Source: Symbiodinium natans (Eukaryota; Sar; Dinophyceae; Suessiales; Symbiodiniaceae). Taken from it: a stretch of 64,000 nucleotides of DNA. Numbering within the stretch: position 1 is the first letter of the stretch; the number at the start of each line of letters is the position of its first letter. Below are positions 10,691 through 20,815 of this stretch, piece after piece. The stretch is taken from the NCBI GenBank assembly GCA_905221605.1, contig CAJNDS010002158.1, positions 310,001-374,000 of the forward strand. The letters are read 5' to 3'. A program made the translations under genes and the position numbers. A model generated the notes under the pieces. The model had not been told where the DNA came from and did not search any database. It was given only the letters and a program-made list of their open reading frames with translations.

Positions 10691-11029
10691 GTCTGGGGGT
10701 TTGGGGATGTGCTGCTGGGCCTTCGGGTTTTTGGGGCGGGGGCTTCGGAGAGTTGTCTCGGTACTCCGCTGAACATCCAGCAGTTTAGTCTGCCAGGACT
10801 TGTGGGGCAAAGTGGCCCGAAAACAAAGCCGCGGCCCAAAGAAGCGCTGCCCAAAGAAGCCCCAAATACCCAAGCATGATCCACCCCCCTCCCCCGGAAC
10901 CATTCAAAATCTGTGTCTTTTTCGGCTCCCTGGGGCTTGACAGGGCTCAGGGTTCCAGGCTGCCTACACCCTATAAACCCTAAACCCTAAACCCTAAACC
11001 CTAAACCCTAAACCCTTGAGGTTTTCGGG

Positions 11030-11105
11030 AGTCCCCGAGTTGCCCAGGCTCGTTCAGACAAGCTGCGGGAGGTTCCTCGATGCAGGCACGGCTTAAGTAG
11101 GGCTC
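11030..11105 (-). CDS. Candidate exon
   Basis: The minus strand reads SRACIEEPPAACLNEPGQLG beside a CCCTAAA tract at 10970-11012. Short, with no family recognised. Confidence 0.3.
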
Positions 11106-11311
11106 ATACATGTGGGGGGCGGGGGGGGGGGAAATCCGAGAAGTAGGGGCGGTCCCTTGTTCTTGGGGTGTCCTTTTCTGGGTGATTCCAGGGGGTTCCA
11201 AATATTGTTCGAGATTGCGGAATGCCTAGGCCTAGGCGGGGCGTTGCTAAAGCGCAGGCAAGATTCAAGGAAGGAACCCAAAACCCGAAACCCTACACCC
11301 TAACCCCCCCC

Positions 11312-11490
11312 CTCAACAATGGCCCGAACCCTGTCGCGCATTGCATCCTGAACCCTACGCTCGACCCCTCTCAACCCCATTTCCTCTTCATCACAGCCGA
11401 GAGTCTCCGACGATTCGGGATTGAGCGCGGGCAGGATCATGACGGGAATTCCTTGGCGCGGCTCGGCTCCAGCGGTAGCCCCCCCGCCCC
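11312..11490 (-). CDS. Candidate exon, acidic then helical
   Basis: Open for about 58 codons on the minus strand: IPVMILPALNPESSETLGCD, EEEMGLRGVERRVQDAMRD and RVRAIVEGG. The other two frames are closed, which favours real coding. It lies downstream (in sense) of a C/G-rich run and ends beside CCCTAAA at 11280-11310. No family is recognised. Confidence 0.5.
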
Positions 11491-11499
11491 CCCCACGGA

Positions 11500-12465
11500 A
11501 CCATGACCATGGCGTCCCAAACCTGACCGTTTCGGTAGACTTGAGAATGGCTGCACCGACTCAGGCCCCTCAGGAATCCAAACGTTAGGCCGCCCTCTTC
11601 CTGATTTCTTTTGTGTACCCCCTTTCTGAATCACGGAGTGAGGGCGAAGCCAAAGAAGAACGCAAGTCCTAAAACATTCCGCTTTGAAACAGCTCTCGAA
11701 GCCTCAAGGCCGGAAAAGGCTCGGTCCGGGTATTCGCGGCGCAGCGAGGCTACCTGACGTTAGGGCGTTGAGAGGGGGACTTTTGGAGTTGCTGTACGCC
11801 AGGCTCTCTCTGCGGAGCTGTTCTTTCGGTCACTTCATGCTTTAGGGTGCTTGGGCTTTGTTGCTTTGCTGTTTGGTGGCGAGTGCTCGCCGTCTCCAGG
11901 ACTCCAGGCCAAGGCCAATGCGAACTCGTCACCTCCACTCCCCCACACCCCTCAACCCCAGACTTGCACCACCAGAACCTTAACTAAGGCTACATAGTAG
12001 CCAGCCGCGTACGACAACAAAAGCCCACATTACCATCATAAGGAAACGATACTATTTACCCTTAGCCGATTCATGGCAACCAAACCCCCCTTCTAATCAA
12101 AAAGAAAGAAAACAGTAGCGCTTCCGACGCCTTGGCGGCAGACATAGGCGTCACGCTTGGCGCCTTAAGTCAGCCGGCACCAAGCCAAAAACGAGAGCGT
12201 GCGGGGTTTAGGGTTGAAAGGGCTGAAGGTCCATAGTGCAGTTAGGGCTTAATAATACTAGTGCAGTTAGGGTTTAATGTTCATAGTGCAGTTTGTTGCG
12301 GATTGGCGCCTTCGCTTCAGAGGCTTGCTTCACAAGCCCTCCCTTAACCCAAAATTCCAACAACTCTGAACCCTGAACCCTGCACCCTAAACTCTAAACC
12401 CTATTTTTGTTAAGCCTGAACCCTAAACCCTAAACCCTATGAACCCTGCGCCCTAAACCCGAACA
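11500..12465. other. Interval without a supported gene
   Basis: Contains a repeated short motif (CATAGTGCAG/TAGTGCAGTTAGGG) at 12232-12295 and a degenerate CCCTAAA tract at 12360-12465. No convincing exon on either strand. Confidence 0.4.
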
Positions 12466-12598
12466 AAAGGTGCCAAGGCAATGGCTCGGGGTGTGCCCGG
12501 CGCCCTGGGCGTGCCCGGCGCCCTGGGCGTGCCGGGCGGCAAGGTGATCGGCGTGGGCGGCACGGGTTGAAGCACCTGCTTGGGGCATCCGCGCCTTT
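12466..12598 (-). CDS. Proline-rich exon with tandem codon repeat
   Basis: The minus strand reads VLQPVPPTPITLPPGTPRAP, continuing with repeated GTPRAP units and IALAPF. The DNA contains three near-identical 15-18 bp repeats (GTGCCCGGCGCCCTGGGC on the plus strand). Flanked by CCCTAAA on the left and TTTAGGG/TTTGGGG on the right. Confidence 0.45.
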
Positions 12599-12710
12599 TG
12601 GGGTTTAGGGTTTAGGGTTTAGGGTTTAGGGTTTAGGGTTTGGGGTTTGGGGTTTGGGGTTTGGGGTTTGGGGTTTGGGGTTTGGGGTTTGGGGTTTGGG
12701 GGTTGAAGGC
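12599..12710 (+). repeat. TTTAGGG block followed by TTTGGGG block
   Basis: Five TTTAGGG units switch abruptly to about eight uniform TTTGGGG units, indicating block homogenisation of a variant. Confidence 0.95.
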
Positions 12711-12937
12711 TTCAGGGCTTCAGGGCTTAGGGGCCTCGGGCCGTTGGGGCTTTAGGGTTAAAGCTTGAGGGGCTTCGGACAAAATGCTTGAGAAACTGCA
12801 CCGTCATTTGTCGGCTTCTCCACTCGTTAGCTTTTGAAATGGCTTGTCAAGGATGGGTTCAGGGCTTAGGCTTCAGCACGAATGGAAAATTCCCCAACCT
12901 CAATTTAAAAAAAAAAAAACTGACCTCATGACACTCC

Positions 12938-13021
12938 TTGGGATGTGCCCCCTTTTTTCTTGCAGTCCTTAATAGGGGTAATCCCGATTCAGGACTGTTA
13001 GTATAAGGGGGAACATCCCAA
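12938..13021. mobile_element. Inverted-repeat element, family I, copy A
   Basis: The 84-bp element begins TTGGGATGTGCCCCCTT and ends AAGGGGGAACATCCCAA, so its ends are inverted repeats with one mismatch. It shares its right half with the copy at 56705-56806. No reading frame. It sits in the putative intron after the exon at 13064-13140. Confidence 0.75.
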
Positions 13022-13063
13022 ACCATAACCCAGACACGACCCACAGACAGGGCCCACCTGGCT

Positions 13064-13381
13064 GGACTCCTGGCTGCCATCGTCACAGAGGTTCTCCAAA
13101 AGCCTAGGGCGGAGATCAGGAAATCCCCAAACCCCCCCCCCCCCCACTCCCCAAATCCCGAAGCCCCCCAAGTTCGTTTTTTGATGCTTTTTTGGTTTTG
13201 GGGTGTACTGTATGGGACGTTTGGGAATTGCTGAGCCCTCAAGCCCCTGTGGCCCAGAATCACTGCTGCTGCCCGGCCGCGAATCATACATGGGCACTCC
13301 ACAAGGCACCTCTGAGATCGGCGGCACGGGCGACGGTCCTGGTGCATCAGAGAGCTTTCGGGGCCTCTCGGGCTGGGGAGA
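13064..13381 (-). CDS. Two candidate exons, Pro/Ser-rich protein
   Basis: After a CCCCAG acceptor at 13382 the minus strand reads PERPRKLSDAPGPSPVPPIS, VPCGVPMYDSRPGSSSDSG and AIPKRPIQYTPKPKK (to about 13205). A second short exon near 13140-13064 reads LLENLCDDGSQESSQ and ends at CAG|GTGGGC. The composition suggests a disordered region. No family is recognised. Confidence 0.45.
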
Positions 13382-13436
13382 GAAAGGTCCTGCAGTTTCA
13401 GCTCCGCGGCTTTTGTGCCTAAACCCTAAACCCGGG

Positions 13437-13565
13437 TATAGGGTTTAGGGTTTAGGGTTTTTCTTCACTCCCGCATAGCAGGGTTTAGGGTTTAGGGTTT
13501 AGGGTTTAGGGTTTAGGGTTTAGGGTTTAGGGCTTAGGGCTTAGGGTTTAGGGTTTAGGGTTTCA
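13437..13565 (+). repeat. TTTAGGG tract next to a CCCTAAA pair
   Basis: CCCTAAACCC at 13420-13436 meets GGGTTTAGGG at about 13440, a near head-to-head junction, then a longer forward tract follows at 13482-13565. The stub CTCCCGCATAGCAGGG at 13466-13481 resembles a truncated R7 repeat. Confidence 0.85.
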
Positions 13566-13668
13566 AGACATCTTTCGGGCTGAGTCAACTGAGCGCTGTC
13601 CAGTTCAGGGGCTTAACATAATTTCAGATGGGGACCTTTTGGCAAAGTTCTGTGACAACCAGATATGG

Positions 13669-13746
13669 ATATGAAACAGGGTTTATATTACTGTTATTGG
13701 TGGGTGTCCTTTTGGGGGTACAAGAAATATAAACCCTACTTCATAT
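13669..13746. mobile_element. 78-bp inverted-repeat element, singleton
   Basis: Both ends carry ATATGAA..AGGGTTTATATT in inverted orientation, about 21 bp each with 2-3 mismatches. No coding capacity. Related in size and structure to the other families, but no second copy was seen. Confidence 0.55.
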
Positions 13747-15303
13747 GGAGTAGAACTAAGGGCATAAGGCACTGGCTCCTCCTCTATTGAGGCCGCTGCA
13801 CGGTTTGAAAGGCTTTGCTGCAAACGGGCGAAACTCAGCTTCGTGATATCACCCATCCAACTCCTAAACCCTAAACCCTAAAGCCTAAACCCTCAACTCC
13901 CCAAGTCCTGCCGGTGCAGCAGGAGCTCCGGCGGCCAACTTCTTGTCGATGTATGCCTAGTGCTGCGAGTTTCAGGTAGCTGAGTAGATAACCTGTAGCC
14001 TTTTGGGGTATACAATCCTGCCAGAATTGAAACGTCAACCTTTTTTGGGAGGGCCAGGTAACTCAGCAACTAGGATTCAGAGAGGGGGCTGTACTGCCTC
14101 ATGGCTTAGAGATCCAATGTCCCAACAACCAACTACTTGGCACGTGTAACGAGGGTAGCTGCATGTACTGCCCAGATTTCGGCACACGAAACCCCTTTTC
14201 TTTAACTACTTAACTACTCATGAAGCCGCAAAGTGGCAGGCATCTCCGTGTGTGGGGCTCTGGATTGGGTCTTCGGCTATTTGGGACGGCTCCCCTGCAA
14301 GATGCCTTTGATACATAGAATCCGTTTATGACAAGGAATCTGAGATGAACACCCTGAGCCATGGTTCCTAAACCTTACCCATGTCAATTTTAAGGCTAGG
14401 GGTGTTCATCGGTTGCCTTCACTTCGAGGCTTTAAGGCTTTGATGCGATCTTGGCACCCTGAAGTTAGTTTCAGTCCTGAATGGCAGCATCGGAGATAGC
14501 GGGTTTTTCGAATTCGTACTGGTTTTGGTGGCGAATGTGTCTTTGCCCCTGGGCTCTCAGTGCGACTGTGACACATCATGCCATTCAACGCGAAAGGGTT
14601 TAGGAAGGGCTAAGGACTTTTAGCACTAAACCCTAAACCTTATTTGAAGCCAATCCCAAAACACTAAACCCTAAACCCTAAACTCCTAAACCCTAAACCC
14701 TAAACCCCCTCCAACCTTGTACATGGCGAAGATGCGCAGGATCCTGGAGGGGGACTTTCAGCCAACCCCCAAGACAATCAACAAAACCAAGGTTTAGAGT
14801 CTAGGGTTTGGGGTTTGGTTTTGGGGTTTCGGGCTGCAACATTCGATAACAAACAGGAAAAACACAAAGTCATTCGAAATCGGTGTCAAGAATTTCGCGC
14901 GCGGACATGCACGTTCGGCGAGACCCCGTGCACTGCTGACTCTGCTCTGAAACCCAACCCTCGAATAGGCTTCTTGTTGAGGAACTCAAGTTAAGCTACC
15001 TCAACAGGGTATATAGTATATAGCAAAGAACTACATAGCGCCCTTGCTACGGAAGCTCCCTCAACACTAAACCCTGAATCCTGAACCCTAAACCCTTTTC
15101 TGTGAGGAGGGACTGCAACGCCTAAAGCCCTAAACCCACCTTGCCTGCCTTGCGCGAGAGTCAGCGTCGAAACCCCAGTTTAAGTTCCTTAAACCTAAAC
15201 CCTAAAGCCTAAACCCTAAACCCTAACACCTAAACCCCGAACCCTAAACCCGAAACCCTAAACCCTAAACCCTAAACCCTAAACCCTAAACCCTAAACCC
15301 TGA
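13747..15303. other. Mostly intergenic or intronic sequence
   Basis: CCCTAAA tracts lie at 13863-13895, 14625-14710, 15065-15095 and 15188-15303. One weak exon candidate on the minus strand at 14470-14545 reads HQNQYEFEKPAISDAAIQ. A 19-bp sequence at 13976-13994 is an exact inverted match to 3649-3667. Confidence 0.4.
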
Positions 15304-15420
15304 ACCCACCCGAACCGCAGGAAATCCAGCCCCGTTCATCCTGTCCACTTCGGTGCGGGGGACCAGTGCCTTCACGGCTTCGGCCGTTGCGTCTTCCACG
15401 CAATCGACCTGGGACAGGTA
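15304..15420 (-). CDS. Well-supported internal exon, unknown protein
   Basis: After CTGTCCCAG at about 15418 the minus strand reads VDCVEDATAEAVKALVPRTE followed by VDRMNGAGFPAV. Other frames are closed. CCCTAAA lies directly to the left (15188-15303) and TTTAGGG to the right (15455-15530). No family is recognised. Confidence 0.55.
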
Positions 15421-15829
15421 GCAGTTTGGGGGTTTTTGGGGGCTTTTTGGAGGGGTGTAGGGTTTAGGGTTCAGGGCTTCAGGGGCTTAGGGGGGGTTTT
15501 AGGGTTTTGGATGGCTTTGGGGCTTAAGAGGTTAAGAACTGATGGGGTTGATGCTTTAGGGTGCAAGGACTTTGGAGCTTCTGTGGGTTTAGGGGTTTAG
15601 AGCTGTAGGCCTGCAGCTGAAAACCCCCCATGAGCCCCCTGAAGCCTAAACCCCTGAACCCTGTAAATGCTGCAACGCCAAGCTCCAGGCTTCTGGAACC
15701 TTGACCTCCATCCCCACAAAGTCTTTGCCCCCCCACCAGCAAACCCCCAAACTGTTTGGGCCTTACAAGGGTTTAGGGTCGGCTTTAGGGTGGTTCTTGA
15801 AGCCCCCAAATCCAAGCCTCAGAACCCTG

Positions 15830-15975
15830 AATCCTGCTGGGCGCCGACGCCTCCACCGCCAGCCGCATCATGCCTTGCTCACTGTCGACGTCCTCCGGCC
15901 GGAGCTGAACAGCGCGCCTGCCGCTCGCAGAGCTGAAGCCGCGGCTGAGGCTTTTAGGTTTCGGGGCTTCGAGGC
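15830..15975 (-). CDS. Candidate exon
   Basis: Minus-strand frame with LSRGFSSASGRRAVQLRPED and VDSEQGMMRLAVEASAPSRI; the two other frames on this strand stop early. No family is recognised. Confidence 0.4.
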
Positions 15976-16261
15976 TCGCCGGATTAGGGGCAATCAGAAA
16001 CAACCCTAAACCCATGGACCTTCAAGCACGGGGCCCCTGCAACCAAGAGCAGAGGGGTTTAGGGTTTAGGGTTTAGGGTTTAGGGTTTAGGGCTTAGGGC
16101 GCCAGACATCTCTTCACGCCCCAGCTGCGGCCTCACTCTGTGGCCTCCCCCTGCTTGCCCGCCCAGACGTCTTCCTTAACACTTCCAGTCCTCTGTACGT
16201 ATGTATGTATATATATATATATATATACATATATGTGGTGTATATATATATATATCTGTAT

Positions 16262-16380
16262 ATTCAATGTGGGAGTTGCTCGAAAAATTCGGACCCCCTT
16301 ACAGGCACTTTCTTTCCAATGGGATTCCCTGTAAGAGAGGCTCGGCCAACATCCATGCCGACTAGCCCGATGGTAGAAAC
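16262..16380 (-). CDS. Candidate C-terminal exon
   Basis: The minus strand reads VSTIGLVGMDVGRASLTGNP, then IGKKVPVRGSEFFEQLPH and a stop, followed in sense by a TA-rich repeat (16250-16205). A GTAAGG inside the frame could instead be a donor. Confidence 0.4.
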
Positions 16381-16589
16381 TCATTTGCTCTGCTTTCTTG
16401 CGGCAGGTGGTTTACCCCACTGTGCCTGTAACAGCCGAAAGCACGCTCCTTCTCGTTGGCCTGGGCTGTGCTAGAGCCCGCGGAAGGAAACACTCAAAGT
16501 TCGTAGATTCATCTGACTTCTCTTTGGTTGTTCAAAGGGGCTAGGGTTTGGGGTTGAAGGTTTCGGGCTCAGGGCTGCACGCGATTCAA

Positions 16590-16915
16590 GTGCTCTAAGC
16601 ATGAAGGGACGCCCAGGTGCTTCCTCCAGCATCGTCGCAAGCCGGGCATAGACGCGCGCGGCCTCGAAGACCTGTTCAGAAGATTCAAGATGTGGGGGGG
16701 CCTTCCGAAAGTAGGGGCGCCCTTTCAGGGGATTCTACTCTGTTTCGGGTATACAAGGGGGTACCCCCGTTTTGGGAAACGCCCATGTTGATAATGGGAT
16801 GTGGGGCCCGGTCTTTGCGTCTCAGGAGGTGCTATCTTCAACTGCCTGGGGCCTCTGAAAACAAACTGCAAGGCGAAGAGCGGAGGAAAACGGGGGGCGA
16901 CCCGGCCCATTTCTA
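16590..16915 (-). CDS. Two candidate exons around a short element
   Basis: The stronger exon (about 16700-16590) reads SSEQVFEAARVYARLATMLE, then EAPGRPFMLRALESRA. A weaker upstream frame (16915-16830) has VFRGPRQLKIAPPETQRPG. Between them, at about 16735-16800, lies a diverged family III-like sequence with a GGGGGTACCCCC palindrome, which is consistent with an intron. No family is recognised. Confidence 0.45.
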
Positions 16916-17127
16916 AACCCGAAGAAGAATATACCAGGCACAACTACTGATGCTGCAGCTCCGAGATGGGCACAAGCCAGAAGCCTGACTTCTGGCGAAA
17001 TCATCGACACCTCCTGCTTAGACAAAAACCGATGCAATCACCAGTCTGAATCCGACACCTTAAGCCTTTTCTGCATCCGGGGCTCGAAGCCGCTGTTCCC
17101 CCCAACAATCTTCATCCCCAGGGCAAA

Positions 17128-17223
17128 ATAGGGGTCGGAATAATTACTAAGAGTATTCCCTTATGGTCCTTTCATAACAATTCTACAATAGCCCCCCCAA
17201 ACCCTAATTATTCAGGCCCCTAT
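17128..17223. mobile_element. Inverted-repeat element, family II, copy A
   Basis: The left end (ATAGGGGTCGGAATAATTA) and right end form a 19-bp inverted repeat with two mismatches. The interior (AGTATTCCCTTATGGTCC) matches the copy at 59128-59227 in opposite orientation. Non-coding. Confidence 0.75.
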
Positions 17224-17734
17224 ATGACTTGGATCCTCTAACCCCGCGAGCCTGGTCGCTGTCCTCCAGCGCAGTGGCAAGCGCCCGGCACTGACCCTGG
17301 CGGCGGCTGGTGCGTTCTCTACACAAGAATGCGCACATCGCGTTCCTGAATGTAAGTGGCCAGGCTACCCTAAATGAGTGTAGAGGACAGATCGACTCGG
17401 GCGTTCAGCTGTCGGGGCGTGGGGATGCGCGTTTAGGCCCACACTGGCCTCCTTTTTTTTGGAGGCGACCCACACACCTTTAGGTGAATGGGGGTTGTTA
17501 GGTCGGAGGTTGTGGTAACCCTGAACCCTCAACCGCCTGGAGTTGGAATCGTTACCCTCGGGCCCCCAAAACCCGAGACTGACAAGGGACCCAGGGAACA
17601 TCCACTCTGCAGCTCAACCAAAGGGCCGCGTCATCTCTAGGGTTTGGGGAGTTTTGGGCTTCTAGAGTTTCGGGCTTAGGTTTAGCACCTTCAGAGGTCC
17701 AAAAGGCGAACGCAACCAACAAAACAAACCGCGA

Positions 17735-19930
17735 AACTTCTGCCGAGGCTCCTCTTGCCAGGTGGGCATGGCCCTGAGGAAGGCCGCTTCCTCGTCGGCT
17801 TCAAGGTGCCAGGGGCAGGGTTCTCTGATACATCCAGGATGCTCGGACGGTTCAGGAAATAATCGTGCTGCGAGGCACCGCGCTCTCGACTCCCAGCCCC
17901 TGCTTCGGTAAGTACCTGCTGCCAAGCGGCGAAACTGGGGAAATCCTCCACCACATAGGTCCCGGTGGCTGCCATCAGTGCCACCGCCTCGTCCGTGTCG
18001 ATGTCCATCGACTCATGGCTCAGTAAGAGCACCTCCAGCAGCTTCACCTCCCAGGGTTTGACACCACTCCGGGAGTTGGGGGTTTAGGGTTTAGGGTTTA
18101 GGGTTTAGGGTTTAGGGTTTAGGGTTTAGGGTTTAGGGTTTAGGGTTTAGGGTTTAGGGTTTAGGGTTTAGGGTTTAGGGTAGGGATGGTTTCTTCAACG
18201 TTTAGGGCTTCGGGCGCGTCTAAGGGTTGTAGGGGTGCTAGGGGGCCTGGAGTTTTGGGGTCTGAGTGCTGCTTCTGGCGGCCGGTCCCCTCGCAACAGC
18301 TGAAGGTGAGTTCGGATCGTTTTTGTTAGCACACACGGGCTGACCACCCGCCTTCGACTCCTCCCTGAGTGGGTTTGCTCGGCAGGCCATGCGGAGAGTT
18401 CCCGCTGCCTTCTCCAGGTTTGCAGCCGCCTGTTGCCTCTGCGCAACCACCAAGCAGAAGTCCGCAATGGCAGCCCGGAACGGACACACCGCTGGCGTCG
18501 CCTCTGCAACCTTGGTTGCCCAGAAACCATATTTAAAAAGGGCGCCCTTTTTGTCAGAGGGAACCTTGAACCAAAAACGGGGGAAAAAGGGTACCACTGG
18601 GCTAATTACAGGCAACACAAGGGCCCAGGCTTCCCAGGAAGGCCTCCACAGTGCGGAGAGAAAGCTCTTGGGCCCAGCTTTGGTTGTCATTCAGGGCATG
18701 GTTCTGCTCGAACCACCGGCCCAGCTCGTTGATGACGTGCGGGTCTTCCTGTCAAGGATGGGCAGGCCTGCAAGCATTGATCTACACTGGCGTAGCAATT
18801 TCGGAGTTTCCGATATTCGGGGTACCTTGTTAGGGTCCCCATTATACGGGAATCCTACCATTTGGGGACTATATTCGGGGTCCCTTGTCTTCATAAACCC
18901 CGATTTCGCGCTTGGCTTCTTCCCTGCATGGTGTAAGCTCTTCATCCTCTCCCGTCCCTACCATTTGCTTAAGAACCCCAAAAGAATAATCCCAGAAAAA
19001 CACCCTTCTCATGAAGAATACTTTTTTTGTGGGTTCTTAAGCAACTACTTGGTCCCTATAAACCCTATAAACCCTATAAACCCTATAAAACCCTATAAAC
19101 CCTATAAACCCTATAAACCCTATAAACCCTATAAACCCTATAAACCCTATAAAACCCTATAAACCCTATAAACCCTATAAACCCTATAAACCCAAAACCC
19201 TATAAACCCCATAAAGCCCTATAAACCCTATAAACCCTATAAACCCTACATAAACCCTACAGAAACCCTACAGAAACCCTACATAAACCCTACATAACCC
19301 CTAGGTCCTGCATCTCGTAGAGGGAGACGAGGAGGTCCCTCCGCCGCAGCACGTTGTCCGGACTGCTCGTGGCAAGGAGAAGGCGCTCCTGGGCTTCATT
19401 TTGGGAGGGCTTTGTAGGGGTTATAGGGGGTAATAGGGTTTTTAGGGTTTTTAAGGGTTTTTAAGGGTTTTTAGGGTTTTTAGGGTTTTTAGGGTTTTTA
19501 GGGTTTTTAGGGTTTTTAGGGTTTTTAGGGTTTTTAGGGTTTTTAGGATTGAGGGTTTGGACTTGAGGGCAGAAGGCCCGTGAAGCCTTCGGGAGAAGCC
19601 TGCTTGAGCGGTCTAGGCTGGCTCTAGAAACGAAACTCTGCTGGTCTTCGGGCCGAGGATCGGCCAGGTGCTGGCCCACGACGTAGGCCTCAGCGCGTTG
19701 TCAATGTCATTATTATTTTATAAAGAATATTATGTCAAACCCTAAACCCTAAACCCTGAACCCTGAACCCTAAACCCTAAACCCTAAACCCACCTTTCTA
19801 AGGAAGCCCTGCCGCACTTAGCCAGTCATGCCCTTGAAGCCAAGCCCTGCAGATCCTAACCAACTCCTTCCGCAAGAGGGTCCGGGAGGCTGGACTGGAG
19901 ACTGGCGCGGTTGGCACCGCTCCCCTTGGC
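17735..19930 (-). CDS. Multi-exon gene of unknown function
   Basis: At least seven minus-strand exons can be read. About 19920-19810: SRTLLRKELVRICRAWLQGH. 19700-19565: VVGQHLADPRPEDQQSFVSR. 19405-19310: AQERLLLATSSPDNVLRRRD. 18766-18617: GRWFEQNHALNDNQSWAQEL. 18510-18348: FRAAIADFCLVVAQRQQAAA. About 18066-17916: KLLEVLLLSHESMDIDTDEA, ending at CAG|GTACTTA. About 17850-17735: ADEEAAFLRAMPTWQEEPRQ. A short one near 18945-18905 is possible. The 18617/18510 junction keeps frame exactly. I do not recognise the family; the helices suggest a repeat or scaffold protein. The introns carry a family III element, telomere-like arrays and an introner-like sequence. That all exons belong to one gene is inferred. 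Confidence 0.55.
18079..18184 (+). repeat. Perfect TTTAGGG tract inside an intron
   Basis: About fifteen perfect heptamers. In the sense of the surrounding minus-strand gene it is (CCCTAAA)n and ends about 12-15 nt before the exon at 18066. Confidence 0.95.
18511..18616 (-). mobile_element. Introner-like 106-bp intron
   Basis: Joining 18617 to 18510 gives an uninterrupted frame (LGPC|VAEATPAV). GTTGC occurs at both ends (18616-18612 and 18510-18506) as a direct repeat, with the donor GT supplied by the first copy and AG before the second. Just inside, TTAGCCCAG and its inverted partner TTGCCCAG form weak inverted repeats. This structure is expected of a transposon-derived introner. Confidence 0.6.
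18797..18903. mobile_element. Family III element, copy B
   Basis: Contains GGGGTACCTTGTTAGGGTCC and AATCCTACCATTTGGGG, and an internal near-direct repeat (ATATTCGGGGTMCCTTGT at 18812 and 18870). It lies in the intron just upstream, in sense, of the exon starting at 18766. Confidence 0.65.
19053..19302 (+). repeat. CCCTATAAA array
   Basis: About 25 units of a nine-base variant, CCCTATAAA, with some CCCTACATAAA and CCCTACAGAAA units toward the right. The reverse strand is TTTATAGGG, a telomere heptamer with an inserted TA. Confidence 0.95.
19415..19552 (+). repeat. TTTTTAGGG array
   Basis: About twelve units of TTTTTAGGG or TTTTTAAGGG, on the other side of the exon at 19310-19405 from the CCCTATAAA array. 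Confidence 0.95.
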
Positions 19931-20139
19931 CCACGCGATCTTCGAAAACATGATTAGACTGAAGCGTAAGGATTCAGGTTCTAGTGGGGGATTCAGGCCC
20001 CTTTGTGCAGTAGGTTGTTGGGTTCACGCCCGAGTGAGCACTCTCAGGGGACATGCACGGACCTGAAACGCCACACTTCCGCCTTTGGGGCCAAAACACC
20101 TCTGCTCTGAGCCTTTGTACACTTCGCGGACCCTGATCT

Positions 20140-20410
20140 AGAGGCTTAAGGTTCAGGGTTCAGGGTTCAGGGTTCAGGGTTCAGGGTTCAGGGTTCAGGG
20201 TTCAGGGTTCAGGGTTTAGGGTTTAGGGTTTAGGGTTTAGGGTTTAGGGTTTTTTTTGCCGCTTCTGATTCGGGTTTAGGGTTTAGGGTTTAGGGTTTAG
20301 GGTTTAGGGTGTAGGGTTTAGGGTTTAGGGTTTAGGGTTTAGGGTTTAGGGTTTAGGGTTTAGGGTTTAGGGTTTAGGGTTTAGGGTTTAGGGTTTAGGG
20401 TTTAGGGACT
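20140..20410 (+). repeat. TTCAGGG block then TTTAGGG blocks
   Basis: Nine uniform TTCAGGG units (20152-20216) pass directly into TTTAGGG, interrupted by a short unique insert at 20249-20272. The tract ends in ACTTCGAGACATCTTTTGGG, resembling the junction after 13561. Confidence 0.95.
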
Positions 20411-20724
20411 TCGAGACATCTTTTGGGACCCTTGGGTTTAAGTCTTTAGAGCTACAAGAGGCAAAACTGGCAGTAGACTCTACTTCCAAAGCCTGTTGAT
20501 ACCGCACTGCACAGCAGTAGGGAAATCAAAGCGAGGCCCTCTGCTACATCAAGCTGAAAATCGCAAACCTGAGCTCAAACAGGCCAGTCTCTGAACATAT
20601 GCTCCTTCTTCGGGTGCTCTGAAGAGAACCGCAACTCAGCAGGAAACCCCAGACCCTAAACCCTAAACCCTACACCCTAAACCCTAAACCCCAAACCCCA
20701 AACCCTGCTTCAGGGAATCCCCCC

Positions 20725-20815
20725 CCAAGACGAAGCCCTTGGCGCCAAAGCGCGGTGCTTCCCGCCGCCGGCGCTTCGCTGGCGCTCTCTCAGATCCGCC
20801 TCCGGAGCTGGGAGG
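20725..20815 (-). CDS. Exon island between inverted telomere tracts
   Basis: GC-rich and arginine-coding; one minus-strand frame reads SERAPAKRRRREAPRFGAKG, another reads ADLRERQRSAGGGKHRALAP. TCCCAG precedes it in sense. CCCTAAA lies to the left (20645-20706) and TTTAGGG to the right (20816-20882). Confidence 0.4.
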
